A stretch of DNA of 37,462 bases from Erysipelotrichia bacterium (GTDB lineage: Bacteria; Bacillota_I; Bacilli_A; Erysipelotrichales; Erysipelotrichaceae): assembly GCA_018333955.1 (NCBI GenBank), contig JAGXSD010000056.1:1-37462 (forward strand), read 5' to 3'. The translations under genes were made by a program, and so were the position numbers. The notes under the pieces were generated by a model, which was given only the letters and a program-made list of their open reading frames with translations, was not told the origin of the DNA and made no database searches. Of this stretch, positions 1 to 7,215 are shown piece by piece (within the stretch, counting starts at the first letter, position 1; each line of letters opens with the position of its first letter).

Positions 1-186
1 ACCAATATGCTTGAAAGACTTAATTCTGAAATCAGACGAAGAGAGAAAGTGGTACGCATATTCCCAAATGAGCAATCAGCACTACGTTTAATAGGATCAG
101 TCCTAATCGATGTTCATGAAGAATGGCAATCCAGTGCTCGCCAATACATAAAGTTTACAGAGAAAACAAAAAAGTGGATCATTTAA
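1..186 (+). CDS. IS256-family (mutator-type) transposase, C-terminal part only
   Basis: The reading frame is open from the first base and ends with TAA at 184-186, giving the last 61 residues of a protein whose start lies outside the window. The order TNMLERLNSEIRRR, then RIFPNEQSALRLIG, then an acidic/aromatic tail is the typical C-terminal end of IS256 (mutator-type) transposases, which use a DDE active site to move by a circular intermediate. The catalytic residues would lie upstream and cannot be checked. The tail shows no frameshift or stop, so the element could be intact. Seen: frame and motif. Known: this motif is conserved in the family. Family assignment is fairly secure; activity is unknown. 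Confidence 0.85.
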   Translation, partial: TNMLERLNSEIRRREKVVRIFPNEQSALRLIGSVLIDVHEEWQSSARQYIKFTEKTKKWII

Positions 187-210
187 ATGAATCCACTGAC
201 TAACTAATAG

Positions 211-236
211 ATTTTACACAAGATTCTGGACTTGAC
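211..236. repeat. Probable right terminal inverted repeat of the IS256-family element
   Basis: About 25 bp after the transposase stop lies ATTTTACACAAGATTCTGGA followed by CTTGAC. This resembles the right ends of IS256-family elements as I recall them (TTTACACAA, a few bases, then TTGAC), and the distance from the stop codon is also typical. The left end is outside the window, so the match cannot be confirmed and the exact boundary and target duplication are unknown. Confidence 0.45.
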
Positions 237-305
237 AAAAAGAAGCATCTTAATATCTAATTTGATTGTTTTATTTGCATTTATCCTAATTATTTTGATA
301 TTGCG

Positions 306-440
306 ACATCAGCACTTTAAAAGATTGCACTAGATGCTCATATAACTTAAAAGTCATTGAAGACTACCTATGAATAGTGATTTTTTGTTTACACCAAAAA
401 ACACCAGAAACGTTCTGAAGTCTAGAATCAAAAATCACTA
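306..440 (+). repeat. Repeat copy A (78-bp direct repeat ending in a hairpin)
   Basis: Bases 306-383 match 1378-1455 in the same orientation at most positions (roughly 85 percent by eye, with one or two 1-base indels), from ACATCAG to GTGAATAGTGATTT-type ends. The 3' end forms an inverted repeat: TAGTGATTTTT (375-385) pairs with AAAAATCACTA (430-440). A small nested hairpin CAGAA-ACG-TTCTG lies at 405-417. The family is not recognised. Confidence 0.6.
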
Positions 441-632
441 ACTATTAAACTTGTCAAAAAAGTGTTGACACTCCAATAAGATTTCTACATGTGAAGACAA
501 GAAAGAGCTAGCGAAGATTTCAACGTTGCGTCTACAGTATCAAATAAGGTTATTATTTGTTCATACAATGCTGTTTTCTCATTAGAAAGTTCATTTCTTT
601 AGTCATCAACACACCAGGAAAGATCAAAACCT

Positions 633-1163
633 TCACCAAAGAAGATATCCAACACGCATAACTAAAACTACAATAATGTATAGGATTGGAGGTAATAAGG
701 ATAATACAAAATATCTCGTTTTATTGATAATAATGGGGTTCTTATCACACCAAGTTAAATGAGCTTCTTGTTCTTCCTTTGATTTCAACATGAATTCTTT
801 TCTTTGGACTTCCCTTTTCAGTTTAAGCAGACTTGTAGCACCTTGTCTTTCAAATCTAGAGTATTCAACTGTATCTTCAGTCATTTGTTTGAAAATGATT
901 TTTGCGAATAGAAAATTCATCGGTAATGCGATATACCAGTAGAAGCAAATAACCATTCCTATTCCTATAATTATGTTCGCACAGATAGATGCCCAATAAA
1001 GAATGTGCCGTGGTTTCTTAACTAAATCAAAATTACTCTCAATAGCTATGAATGTTAATAAAATCAGGAAAATAACTATTAGAAAATTGAGTTGTGTTGA
1101 TATATCAACCGATTCTTTCCAAGGAATAATTAGCATACTCTTCCCCCGTATGGTTAACATCAT
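633..1163 (-). CDS. Hypothetical membrane protein, about 176 aa
   Basis: Function is not recognised. The protein has hydrophobic segments at about residues 24-42, 55-80 and 152-172, with a charged, lysine/glutamate-rich loop (about 90-145) between the second and third. This suggests a small integral membrane protein with one soluble loop. The start has an AAGGTG ribosome site five bases upstream; a second ATG directly follows and would give a spacing of eight. The gene stands alone between two copies of a direct repeat and next to an IS256 end, with no housekeeping neighbour, so it may be accessory DNA. No catalytic motif is visible. It is probably a real gene (length, membrane pattern, ribosome site), but orthology cannot be judged by eye. 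Confidence 0.6.
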   Translation of the reverse strand: MMLTIRGKSMLIIPWKESVDISTQLNFLIVIFLILLTFIAIESNFDLVKKPRHILYWASICANIIIGIGMVICFYWYIALPMNFLFAKIIFKQMTEDTVEYSRFERQGATSLLKLKREVQRKEFMLKSKEEQEAHLTWCDKNPIIINKTRYFVLSLLPPILYIIVVLVMRVGYLLW

Positions 1164-1377
1164 AGTAACACCTTAAATAGAGGGGTTGTCAACAGAAATT
1201 TATAGAGTATCTCAGCTATTTAAATATCTAAATAGATTAACTTGTCTGAATGGTTAAATACAAAGAAACTTTAACTAATCAGATGAATTAACAATATTGT
1301 CATGAATGAAAAAAGAATCATCGAGAGGTCTAATGTGCTTGTTTGATTTTATTCATCCTTTAAGTTTTGATACTCCA

Positions 1378-1492
1378 ACATCAGTACTTTAAATGATTGC
1401 ACTTGATGCTCAATATAACTTAAATGTATTGAAACTTACCAGTGAATAGCGATTTGACTCTTCTATCGCTATCCCACCTGAGAATTTCTCAG
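1378..1492 (+). repeat. Repeat copy B (78-bp direct repeat ending in hairpins)
   Basis: This is the second copy of the repeat at 306-383. Its 3' end forms a perfect 8-bp stem ATAGCGAT (1446-1453) / ATCGCTAT (1465-1472) with an 11-base loop. Where copy A pairs T with A (TAGTGAT/ATCACTA), copy B pairs C with G (TAGCGAT/ATCGCTA), a compensatory change. A second perfect hairpin, CTGAGA-ATT-TCTCAG, follows at 1478-1492. Confidence 0.6.
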
Positions 1493-1639
1493 ATTTCTTA
1501 TCAACTCAAAAATTGTCATCATATGAGTAAATAGATTCACATCATTCACAATCTATTAGATTATTTGATCATTTTAACTCTTGAAGTAGACACTAGACTC
1601 ACCTTCATCCTTTTCTTTGCCTTGAATTAATCAATGAAA

Positions 1640-1648
1640 TGGTATAAT
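1640..1648 (+). promoter_or_regulatory. sbcD promoter, extended -10
   Basis: TGGTATAAT is an extended -10 (TGn plus TATAAT at 1643-1648). The best -35 candidate, TTGAAT at 1622-1627, is only 15 bases away, so the extended -10 probably compensates. The ATG of sbcD is 17 bases downstream, leaving room for the AGAGG ribosome site. Confidence 0.6.
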
Positions 1649-1665
1649 GAATCAAAGAGGTTGTT

Positions 1666-2817
1666 ATGAAATTTGTCCATACTGCAGATTGGCATTTAGG
1701 TAAAATCATTCATGGAAGAAGTCTAATTGAAGATCAACGTCATGTACTTCTTCAAATGTTTGAGAGACTTCACCATGAAGGGATACAACTATGTGTTGTG
1801 GCAGGTGATATTTATGATCGCTCACTTCCCAGTGTTGAAGCCATTAAAGTTTTAAATGAAGTCTTAGAGAAGGCCATACTTGATTATCACATTCAAATCA
1901 TCCTTATTTCAGGAAATCACGATTCTGGTGATCGCCTACATTTTGGGTCTTCTTTAATGAATGAGCAACTCATTCGAATTGAAGGGTTACTAAAGCCAAC
2001 CATGGCTAGAATTGAGATGGAAAATGAGTTTGGAAAAATTGTTTTCCATTGTCTTCCTTACTTTAAACCAGCTCAAATTCAAGTGATGTTTGATCTTGAA
2101 GCAACCTTAAGTTTTGATGAAGCAATGAAAGTGTATCTCTCTTATCAAAACTTCGAACCTAATGCTCGTCATGTCTTGATTACTCATCAATTTCTTGTGG
2201 GGTTAACCCAAAGTATTGAATCAGATTCCGAGCTTCCTTTATCTGTAGGAGGTTCTTATCATATTTCTTATGAACATGTTTCATTCTTTGACTATGTCGC
2301 TTGCGGGCATCTTCATGCCCCTCAAAAAGTCGGAGAAGATCATATTCGATACAGTGGTTCCATCCTTAAATATTCTGAAAATGAAGTTAATCAACACAAA
2401 GGATTTACCATCGTTGAGTTAAATCATGATGGTGTTAAAACACAGCATGTTCCACTTATCCCTCTTAGAGATTTAAGGATACTTCAAGGTAGCATGAATG
2501 AACTATTATCTATGCCATCCAGTGATGATTATGTCATGGTGTATTGCACTGATGAGCGAGAAATCACTGATGCGATGGTTCATATTAAAGATGTCTTTCC
2601 TAATGCATTGAAGTTCAGATATACCAAAGACAGTCAACCTCTACTTGAGTCATCATCTTCACTCACCCAATCCACACTTCAACTCAGTGAACTTGAGGTG
2701 TTTGAACAATTCTTTAAAGACATGAAAGACATGTCTTTAAGTGAATCACAACGAAAACTATTGAATGAACTATTTGAAGTCGCAAGGGAGAACAATAATG
2801 AAACCAATCCAACTTAA
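1666..2817 (+). CDS. sbcD: Nuclease SbcCD subunit D (Mre11-type)
   Basis: SbcD is the manganese-dependent nuclease of the SbcCD complex, which with the ATPase SbcC cleaves DNA hairpins and blocked double-strand ends during repair. The calcineurin-like phosphoesterase motifs are all present: D8-x-H10 at the N terminus, GD at 47-48, GNHD at 83-86, H174 (ITHQ) and GHLH at 214-217. At 383 aa it has normal family length, with the usual C-terminal capping domain. An AGAGG ribosome site precedes the ATG. The last 20 bases overlap the start of sbcC, indicating translational coupling. The pair is on the plus strand, opposite to replication from the dnaA-side origin. Assignment is secure. Confidence 0.95.
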   Translation: MKFVHTADWHLGKIIHGRSLIEDQRHVLLQMFERLHHEGIQLCVVAGDIYDRSLPSVEAIKVLNEVLEKAILDYHIQIILISGNHDSGDRLHFGSSLMNEQLIRIEGLLKPTMARIEMENEFGKIVFHCLPYFKPAQIQVMFDLEATLSFDEAMKVYLSYQNFEPNARHVLITHQFLVGLTQSIESDSELPLSVGGSYHISYEHVSFFDYVACGHLHAPQKVGEDHIRYSGSILKYSENEVNQHKGFTIVELNHDGVKTQHVPLIPLRDLRILQGSMNELLSMPSSDDYVMVYCTDEREITDAMVHIKDVFPNALKFRYTKDSQPLLESSSSLTQSTLQLSELEVFEQFFKDMKDMSLSESQRKLLNELFEVARENNNETNPT

Positions 2818-5800
2818 ACTTCAAGGGTTTGGACCATATAAAGAAGAAACCATCATTGATTTTACTCGTTTTATGAAAGATGGGTTGTTTCTCATTACTG
2901 GACCTACTGGAGCAGGTAAGACCACACTTTTTGATGCGATGACGTTTGCTTTGTATGGAGATAGCAGTGGAAGTGTACGAAATAATCGTAATTTTCGTAG
3001 TGATCTAGTCGATGATCAAACCCCAACCTATGTTGAACTCATTTTTGAACTTCAAGGAAAACAATACCGCATTCATCGTACCCCATCCTATAAAGTTTCA
3101 TCTCGTAAAACACCACACCTTCATGAAGTCACCCTTTTTGGTCCTCATCAAGATGTCATTGTAGGTGTAAAAGAAGTGGAACAAGCTATGAAGTCTTTAT
3201 TAGGACTAGATGTTCATCAATTCAAACAAGTGGTCATGATTGCCCAAGGAGAATTTACTCGACTGCTGTTTGCGGATAGTGCTGATAAATCCAAGATCTT
3301 TAGAAGTATCTTTTCTACGCATATCTATAGCACACTAGAAAATCTTCTCTATGAACAATTTAAATCTACTAAAAACTCACTTGAACAAGAACAAACTTCA
3401 TTAATCAGTACTTTTGATAGTATTAAAATGAATCATCCTCTTCTAGAATCATTCAGTCCTATCATTTTAGAGAACATGGATTCTCTACTTAGTGTTATCC
3501 AAACTTCACTAGAAAAGATGCAAGAAGACATTGCGCACAAAAATAGTGATCTCACTCTTCTTACTACTCAGCAAAAAGAACAACATGATCAATTGTCAAA
3601 AGCCAATTCAATCAATCAAATCCATCAACAACTTCATCTTGAAAAACAAAATCTTCTGTCCTTACAAACACAACAACCTCTCATCGAACAAGATAAAGTT
3701 GTTTTAAAACGGGCTGAAGATGCACTAGTAGTTGAACCAACACGGCTCGAGTTTATAAGAAATCAAAAAGACATTGAAGCACAAACTGATAAGATGTCGA
3801 TCATTCAAAAAGACATAGTCTCCATTCAAAGTAGGATTCAACCACTTCAAGATGCTCAAAAGTCATATCTTGAGGACCAAGGTCGTATCGAAGCACTTAA
3901 GAAAAGAAAAGAAGCATTAGAAAGCTCACTTCATCTATTTAAAGAGATTGAAGATATTAGAAATAACCTCAAGTCTAAACAAGAGTCTTTAAGAAAAGGT
4001 CAATCTCAACTTCAAGAGCTTACTGAGCAACAGTCTCAATCCAAAACACAACTTGAACAGTGTGAAAAAGAACTTACTGAATTGATTCAACTCGAAAAAG
4101 AAATGATGGTTTTCGCATCACAAGTTGATAAGCTACAAAACCAGCTTAAAGAAACCCATCAAAAGCTTTCTCTTTGTCTTGATTTAGAAGATGCACTAAA
4201 CTCACTACTTCCTACTCAAGATGAGTTAAATCAACTTTTAGATGAGCAGAATACAAGACAAACTCGTCTTGATGTTCTTAATCAAGCGTTACTTCAAGAC
4301 CGTGCATATCATCTTGCGTTGGAATTAAAAGAGAATGATCCATGTCCAGTCTGTGGATCACTTCATCATCCTCAATTAGCACAACCAACCCATGAGTCAT
4401 TTTCTTTAGAACAACTTAAACAAAACCAAACTGATTTAGAGAACACTCAAAAACAGATTCTACTCCAATCAAAGAAACATGATCAACTTCAGTTCACAAT
4501 TCAACATCTTTCTAAACAGTTAAATATTGATGTGTCTGAGTTATCTTCTTTTAAGAATAACCTCACTAAAAATCAAGATGACATCTTTGAAAAACTCACC
4601 GCCACTTCTAGTCAAGTCACCCAAGCCAATGCAAAACTATCTTTATTACCTACTCAACAATCACTGTTAGTAGAACTCAAAGAAACATTAAACTCGCTTC
4701 AAACACAAATCGATTCTATCAAAGCAGCAATCACTCAAGATGAGTTAGACATTGCGGTCTATGATAGTAATCTTAAGTACAAACAAGCATCACTGCCTAA
4801 GGATGTGGATAGTGCATCTTTTCAAGATGAACTTAACTCACTGTCTTTTGAAATAAACACTTTTGAACTAAATCTTAAGGAAACATTAGATAACCTTCAA
4901 AAAGCTCACAGTGAATTGAATCAAAAAGAAGGTTCTTTATCATCCATCAAAGATCAGCTCAAATCTTATGAGCTACAACACCTTGAATTAAGCACTCAAC
5001 TCAATCAACTCCTGTCTGATTTTGGTTTCTCAACCATGGATGAACAACAAACCTCCTACCTACCTCTTCCTTCTCAACAAGCCCTTTCCACTAAGATTCA
5101 AGCCTTCACATTAAACCTTAATCAAACACTAAGTTTAGTTAATAATCTACAGAAACAATGTGACTTAAATCCACAGATAGAAACAGCCCCAATCCAAAAG
5201 GCAATTCATGAACTCAATGAAAAAATTAATCTTCAAAACCAAATCATAGGGGAGATGAACCAAAAAGCACGAAGTATATTATTGGCACACAATAAACTAA
5301 AAACACAACAAGATCGAGTGGCTTCCACCACAAAACTTCTTGAGGATTTAAACATTTTATATCAAGTGACAAAAGGCAATAACCCTCAAAGACAAAGTCT
5401 AGAAACCTATGTCTTATCTTACTACTTTAGACGTATTCTAGAACTTAGTAACTTAAGACTCTCTCGACTTAGTGATGGACGATACATTTTTGTCTTAAAA
5501 GAAGAACCAGGTCGTAAACTCTCTGGTCTTGATTTAGATATTTATGATTATGAAAGTGGAAAACCTAGAGATGTACGCTCATTATCTGGAGGTGAATCCT
5601 TTAAAGCTGCTTTAAGCTTAGCTTTAGGATGTTCTGATTTAATGCAAAATCTTGCGGGAAGTCATCAAATCAATACTCTTTTTATTGATGAAGGGTTTGG
5701 ATCATTGGATGCTCAATCGTTGGATGCAGCCATTAATGTCCTTTTAGAAATTAAACATGATGATAAGCTCATTGGGATTATCTCTCATGTGAGTGAACTG

Positions 5801-5872
5801 AAAGAGCGTGTTGAGTCTCAACTTGTCATTGTGAAGAAGGATAAAGGAAGTAAAATCACTTATCTTCCATAA
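2798..5872 (+). CDS. sbcC: Nuclease SbcCD subunit C (Rad50-type ATPase)
   Basis: SbcC is the SMC/Rad50-like ATPase partner of SbcD, tethering and remodelling DNA ends. This frame encodes 1024 aa from the ATG at 2798, chosen because an AAGGGAG ribosome site sits seven bases upstream and the protein then begins with the family-typical MKPIQLKLQGFGPY; an in-frame ATG at 2765 lies further inside sbcD. Visible features: Walker A GPTGAGKT at 35-42; long glutamine-rich coiled coils on both sides of a zinc hook CPVC at 516-519; ABC signature LSGGES at 929-934; Walker B FIDEG with D964 and E965. It is co-transcribed with sbcD. The coiled coil is unusually rich in Gln, Leu and Ser. Confidence 0.95.
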   Translation: MKPIQLKLQGFGPYKEETIIDFTRFMKDGLFLITGPTGAGKTTLFDAMTFALYGDSSGSVRNNRNFRSDLVDDQTPTYVELIFELQGKQYRIHRTPSYKVSSRKTPHLHEVTLFGPHQDVIVGVKEVEQAMKSLLGLDVHQFKQVVMIAQGEFTRLLFADSADKSKIFRSIFSTHIYSTLENLLYEQFKSTKNSLEQEQTSLISTFDSIKMNHPLLESFSPIILENMDSLLSVIQTSLEKMQEDIAHKNSDLTLLTTQQKEQHDQLSKANSINQIHQQLHLEKQNLLSLQTQQPLIEQDKVVLKRAEDALVVEPTRLEFIRNQKDIEAQTDKMSIIQKDIVSIQSRIQPLQDAQKSYLEDQGRIEALKKRKEALESSLHLFKEIEDIRNNLKSKQESLRKGQSQLQELTEQQSQSKTQLEQCEKELTELIQLEKEMMVFASQVDKLQNQLKETHQKLSLCLDLEDALNSLLPTQDELNQLLDEQNTRQTRLDVLNQALLQDRAYHLALELKENDPCPVCGSLHHPQLAQPTHESFSLEQLKQNQTDLENTQKQILLQSKKHDQLQFTIQHLSKQLNIDVSELSSFKNNLTKNQDDIFEKLTATSSQVTQANAKLSLLPTQQSLLVELKETLNSLQTQIDSIKAAITQDELDIAVYDSNLKYKQASLPKDVDSASFQDELNSLSFEINTFELNLKETLDNLQKAHSELNQKEGSLSSIKDQLKSYELQHLELSTQLNQLLSDFGFSTMDEQQTSYLPLPSQQALSTKIQAFTLNLNQTLSLVNNLQKQCDLNPQIETAPIQKAIHELNEKINLQNQIIGEMNQKARSILLAHNKLKTQQDRVASTTKLLEDLNILYQVTKGNNPQRQSLETYVLSYYFRRILELSNLRLSRLSDGRYIFVLKEEPGRKLSGLDLDIYDYESGKPRDVRSLSGGESFKAALSLALGCSDLMQNLAGSHQINTLFIDEGFGSLDAQSLDAAINVLLEIKHDDKLIGIISHVSELKERVESQLVIVKKDKGSKITYLP

Positions 5873-5894
5873 TAAAAGCTTGCAATGCAAGCTT
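5871..5894 (-). terminator. Probable terminator of the zinc-ribbon protein gene
   Basis: AAGCTTGC-AAT-GCAAGCTT (5876-5894) is a perfect 8-bp stem. Read on the minus strand it is followed by TTATTA, a moderate T-tract. It overlaps the stop codon of the minus-strand gene and lies three bases after the sbcC stop, so it separates two convergent genes. In the plus direction there is no T-run. Confidence 0.5.
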
Positions 5895-6276
5895 ACCTTG
5901 GATGAGCACAATATGGACACACTTTAAATTCAGGTTTAAGGGGTTTACCACATGATTCACATGAGGTTTGAAGTGAGGAAGCACAGTAAGGACACACCTT
6001 AAAATCAGCACTGACTTCTTTACGACAGGTTGGACATTGATGTAGAACACTTTGAGTTTGAATGGGTTGAGGAGTTGGTTGTGGTGTTGATCGAGCCACT
6101 CTTTCTTTCTCACCTTCCGCAAACCCAGAAACTAATGAAATAACCCCAAAAATAAAGCTAAATCCTATAGGAATCATTAAATCTAGTGGCAAATCTAAAC
6201 CATCATAATCTAAGTAGGTATAGAAGGCTAATCCCATTAAAAACATACCTAATATAATGAGTACTGTTCCTTTCAT
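5893..6276 (-). CDS. Small membrane protein with two C-terminal zinc ribbons
   Basis: The protein of 127 aa starts at the ATG at 6276, which has an AAAGGAG ribosome site seven to eight bases upstream; a longer in-frame reading from 6354 has no such support and runs into the neighbouring terminator. Two hydrophobic segments (about residues 3-21 and 33-54) are followed by a Pro/Gln/Thr-rich linker and two CxxC...CxxC units (CPTC...CPYC and CESC...CPYC), that is, two zinc-ribbon modules in the cytoplasm or at the membrane face. Such proteins are common in Bacillota but their roles are mostly unknown. It is monocistronic between two hairpins. Confidence 0.75.
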   Translation of the reverse strand: MKGTVLIILGMFLMGLAFYTYLDYDGLDLPLDLMIPIGFSFIFGVISLVSGFAEGEKERVARSTPQPTPQPIQTQSVLHQCPTCRKEVSADFKVCPYCASSLQTSCESCGKPLKPEFKVCPYCAHPR

Positions 6277-6333
6277 ATTCTTTCTCCTTTCATTTAGATT
6301 ATCACTCAGTATTTTAAGAGACAAGCACAACGC

Positions 6334-6369
6334 AATAAAAACAGTTCTCAACATTTATTGAGAACTGTT
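6334..6369 (-). terminator. Rho-independent terminator of the metG operon
   Basis: Twelve perfectly paired bases, AACAGTTCTCAA (6340-6351) with TTGAGAACTGTT (6358-6369), enclose a 6-base loop. On the minus strand the stem is followed by TTTTATTG. It sits just after the stop codon (6373) of the 280-aa protein gene, ending the transcript that begins at the metG T-box. Confidence 0.8.
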
Positions 6370-6372
6370 TAC

Positions 6373-7215
6373 TTATGTCTTAATCACAAAATCAGGAACT
6401 ACTTTCTTAACAATCTCTTCATAAAGTTGTTCAGAAGCTTGGATTTTAAACTTGAGGGTTTTTGTTTTTAATGTTATGCCTTGAGTATCTTTCTCATAAA
6501 GCAAGATATCACTATAAGCCACATAAACAGGATTCATTCCACATTGTAGAAGTCCTGAACTAAGAATATATCGCTCTTTGTTTTTAAATCTTTTCCCACT
6601 ATCTTGAGCCCATACTGAGGCAAGTTTAATGTCTTGATGAGCTAATAATTTGAGATATCGAGTGGTTGTTCTAATACTTAACCATAGTAAACCCACAAAG
6701 ATAAACAACCAAAACGTTACGATGGGAATATCATTGATTATTCTTTGAGTATGATCATAGAAGATTTCTGGGTGTATCAAAGCTGAAACTTCCGCTTCGC
6801 TTAATCCAGTATCTTGCGAAAGTTGCGCAATCACAGAATCTCTAAATAAAGCCATGTTTTCTTGTGAGAACGTTACTTTAGATAAGATAAAGAGGGTGTT
6901 ATCTTTAACTTCTTGTTGAGTGAAGACTAGATAGAAGCCATCCGAGAGTTCATTAATGTAGCCTTTAAAGCGCACTTCTTCACCACGATATTCATAGACA
7001 AAATCCACATCCGTGTATTCACTTGATAGGGGTACATTTCTTTTGTAGATGTCTGTTGATTGATTCAAATCAGAGATGAACTTAACACTTTGTGAGAATA
7101 GTAGCTTCGCTCCTTCAAAGATAATCGAATTTCCTATCACAGCCATGATGATGGTGGCACTAATAAACAAACCACTCCACTTAAGAAAAGCTTTCTTTAC
7201 AATGGTGCGTGACAT
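6373..7215 (-). CDS. Membrane-anchored protein of unknown function, downstream of metG
   Basis: This 280-aa protein is not recognised. It has an N-terminal hydrophobic segment at about residues 12-33, an extended hydrophilic part (about 40-155) that should lie outside the cytoplasm, a second strong membrane segment (about 163-183, rich in Trp, Phe and Leu) and a basic C-terminal domain of about 95 residues. The layout, two membrane spans around an external domain, would fit a sensor or envelope protein, but no motif proves this. Its ATG shares one base with the metG stop (TAATG), so translation is coupled to metG. It lies between metG and a strong terminator, so it would be under the same methionine T-box control. 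Confidence 0.7.
   Translation of the reverse strand: MSRTIVKKAFLKWSGLFISATIIMAVIGNSIIFEGAKLLFSQSVKFISDLNQSTDIYKRNVPLSSEYTDVDFVYEYRGEEVRFKGYINELSDGFYLVFTQQEVKDNTLFILSKVTFSQENMALFRDSVIAQLSQDTGLSEAEVSALIHPEIFYDHTQRIINDIPIVTFWLFIFVGLLWLSIRTTTRYLKLLAHQDIKLASVWAQDSGKRFKNKERYILSSGLLQCGMNPVYVAYSDILLYEKDTQGITLKTKTLKFKIQASEQLYEEIVKKVVPDFVIKT

Larger units (their letters stand above)
187..632. other. Non-coding stretch between the IS end and the membrane-protein gene
   Basis: No convincing gene is seen. The stretch holds the probable IS right end (211-236), repeat copy A (306-383) with its long inverted repeat (375-385 with 430-440), and a TTGACA at 465-470 with no matching -10 box at the proper distance. 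The rest is AT-rich sequence without visible function. Confidence 0.6.
1164..1665. other. Non-coding stretch upstream of sbcD
   Basis: No gene is seen. It contains repeat copy B (1378-1455) with its hairpins (1446-1472 and 1478-1492) and, at the right end, the sbcD promoter. The section 1190-1320 is AT-rich and presumably carries the promoter of the minus-strand membrane-protein gene, but no clear -35/-10 pair was found. Confidence 0.6.

Noticed and set aside
465-493. TTGACA at 465-470 as a promoter
   Set aside because: No acceptable -10 box at 16-18 bases and no plus-strand gene follows.
2765-2800. Upstream ATG (2765) as the sbcC start
   Set aside because: No ribosome site; the ATG at 2798 has AAGGGAG at seven bases and the conserved N terminus.
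5856-6122. Minus-strand 88-aa reading frame overlapping the zinc-ribbon gene
   Set aside because: It is an out-of-frame shadow of the zinc-ribbon protein gene, without a ribosome site or recognisable features.
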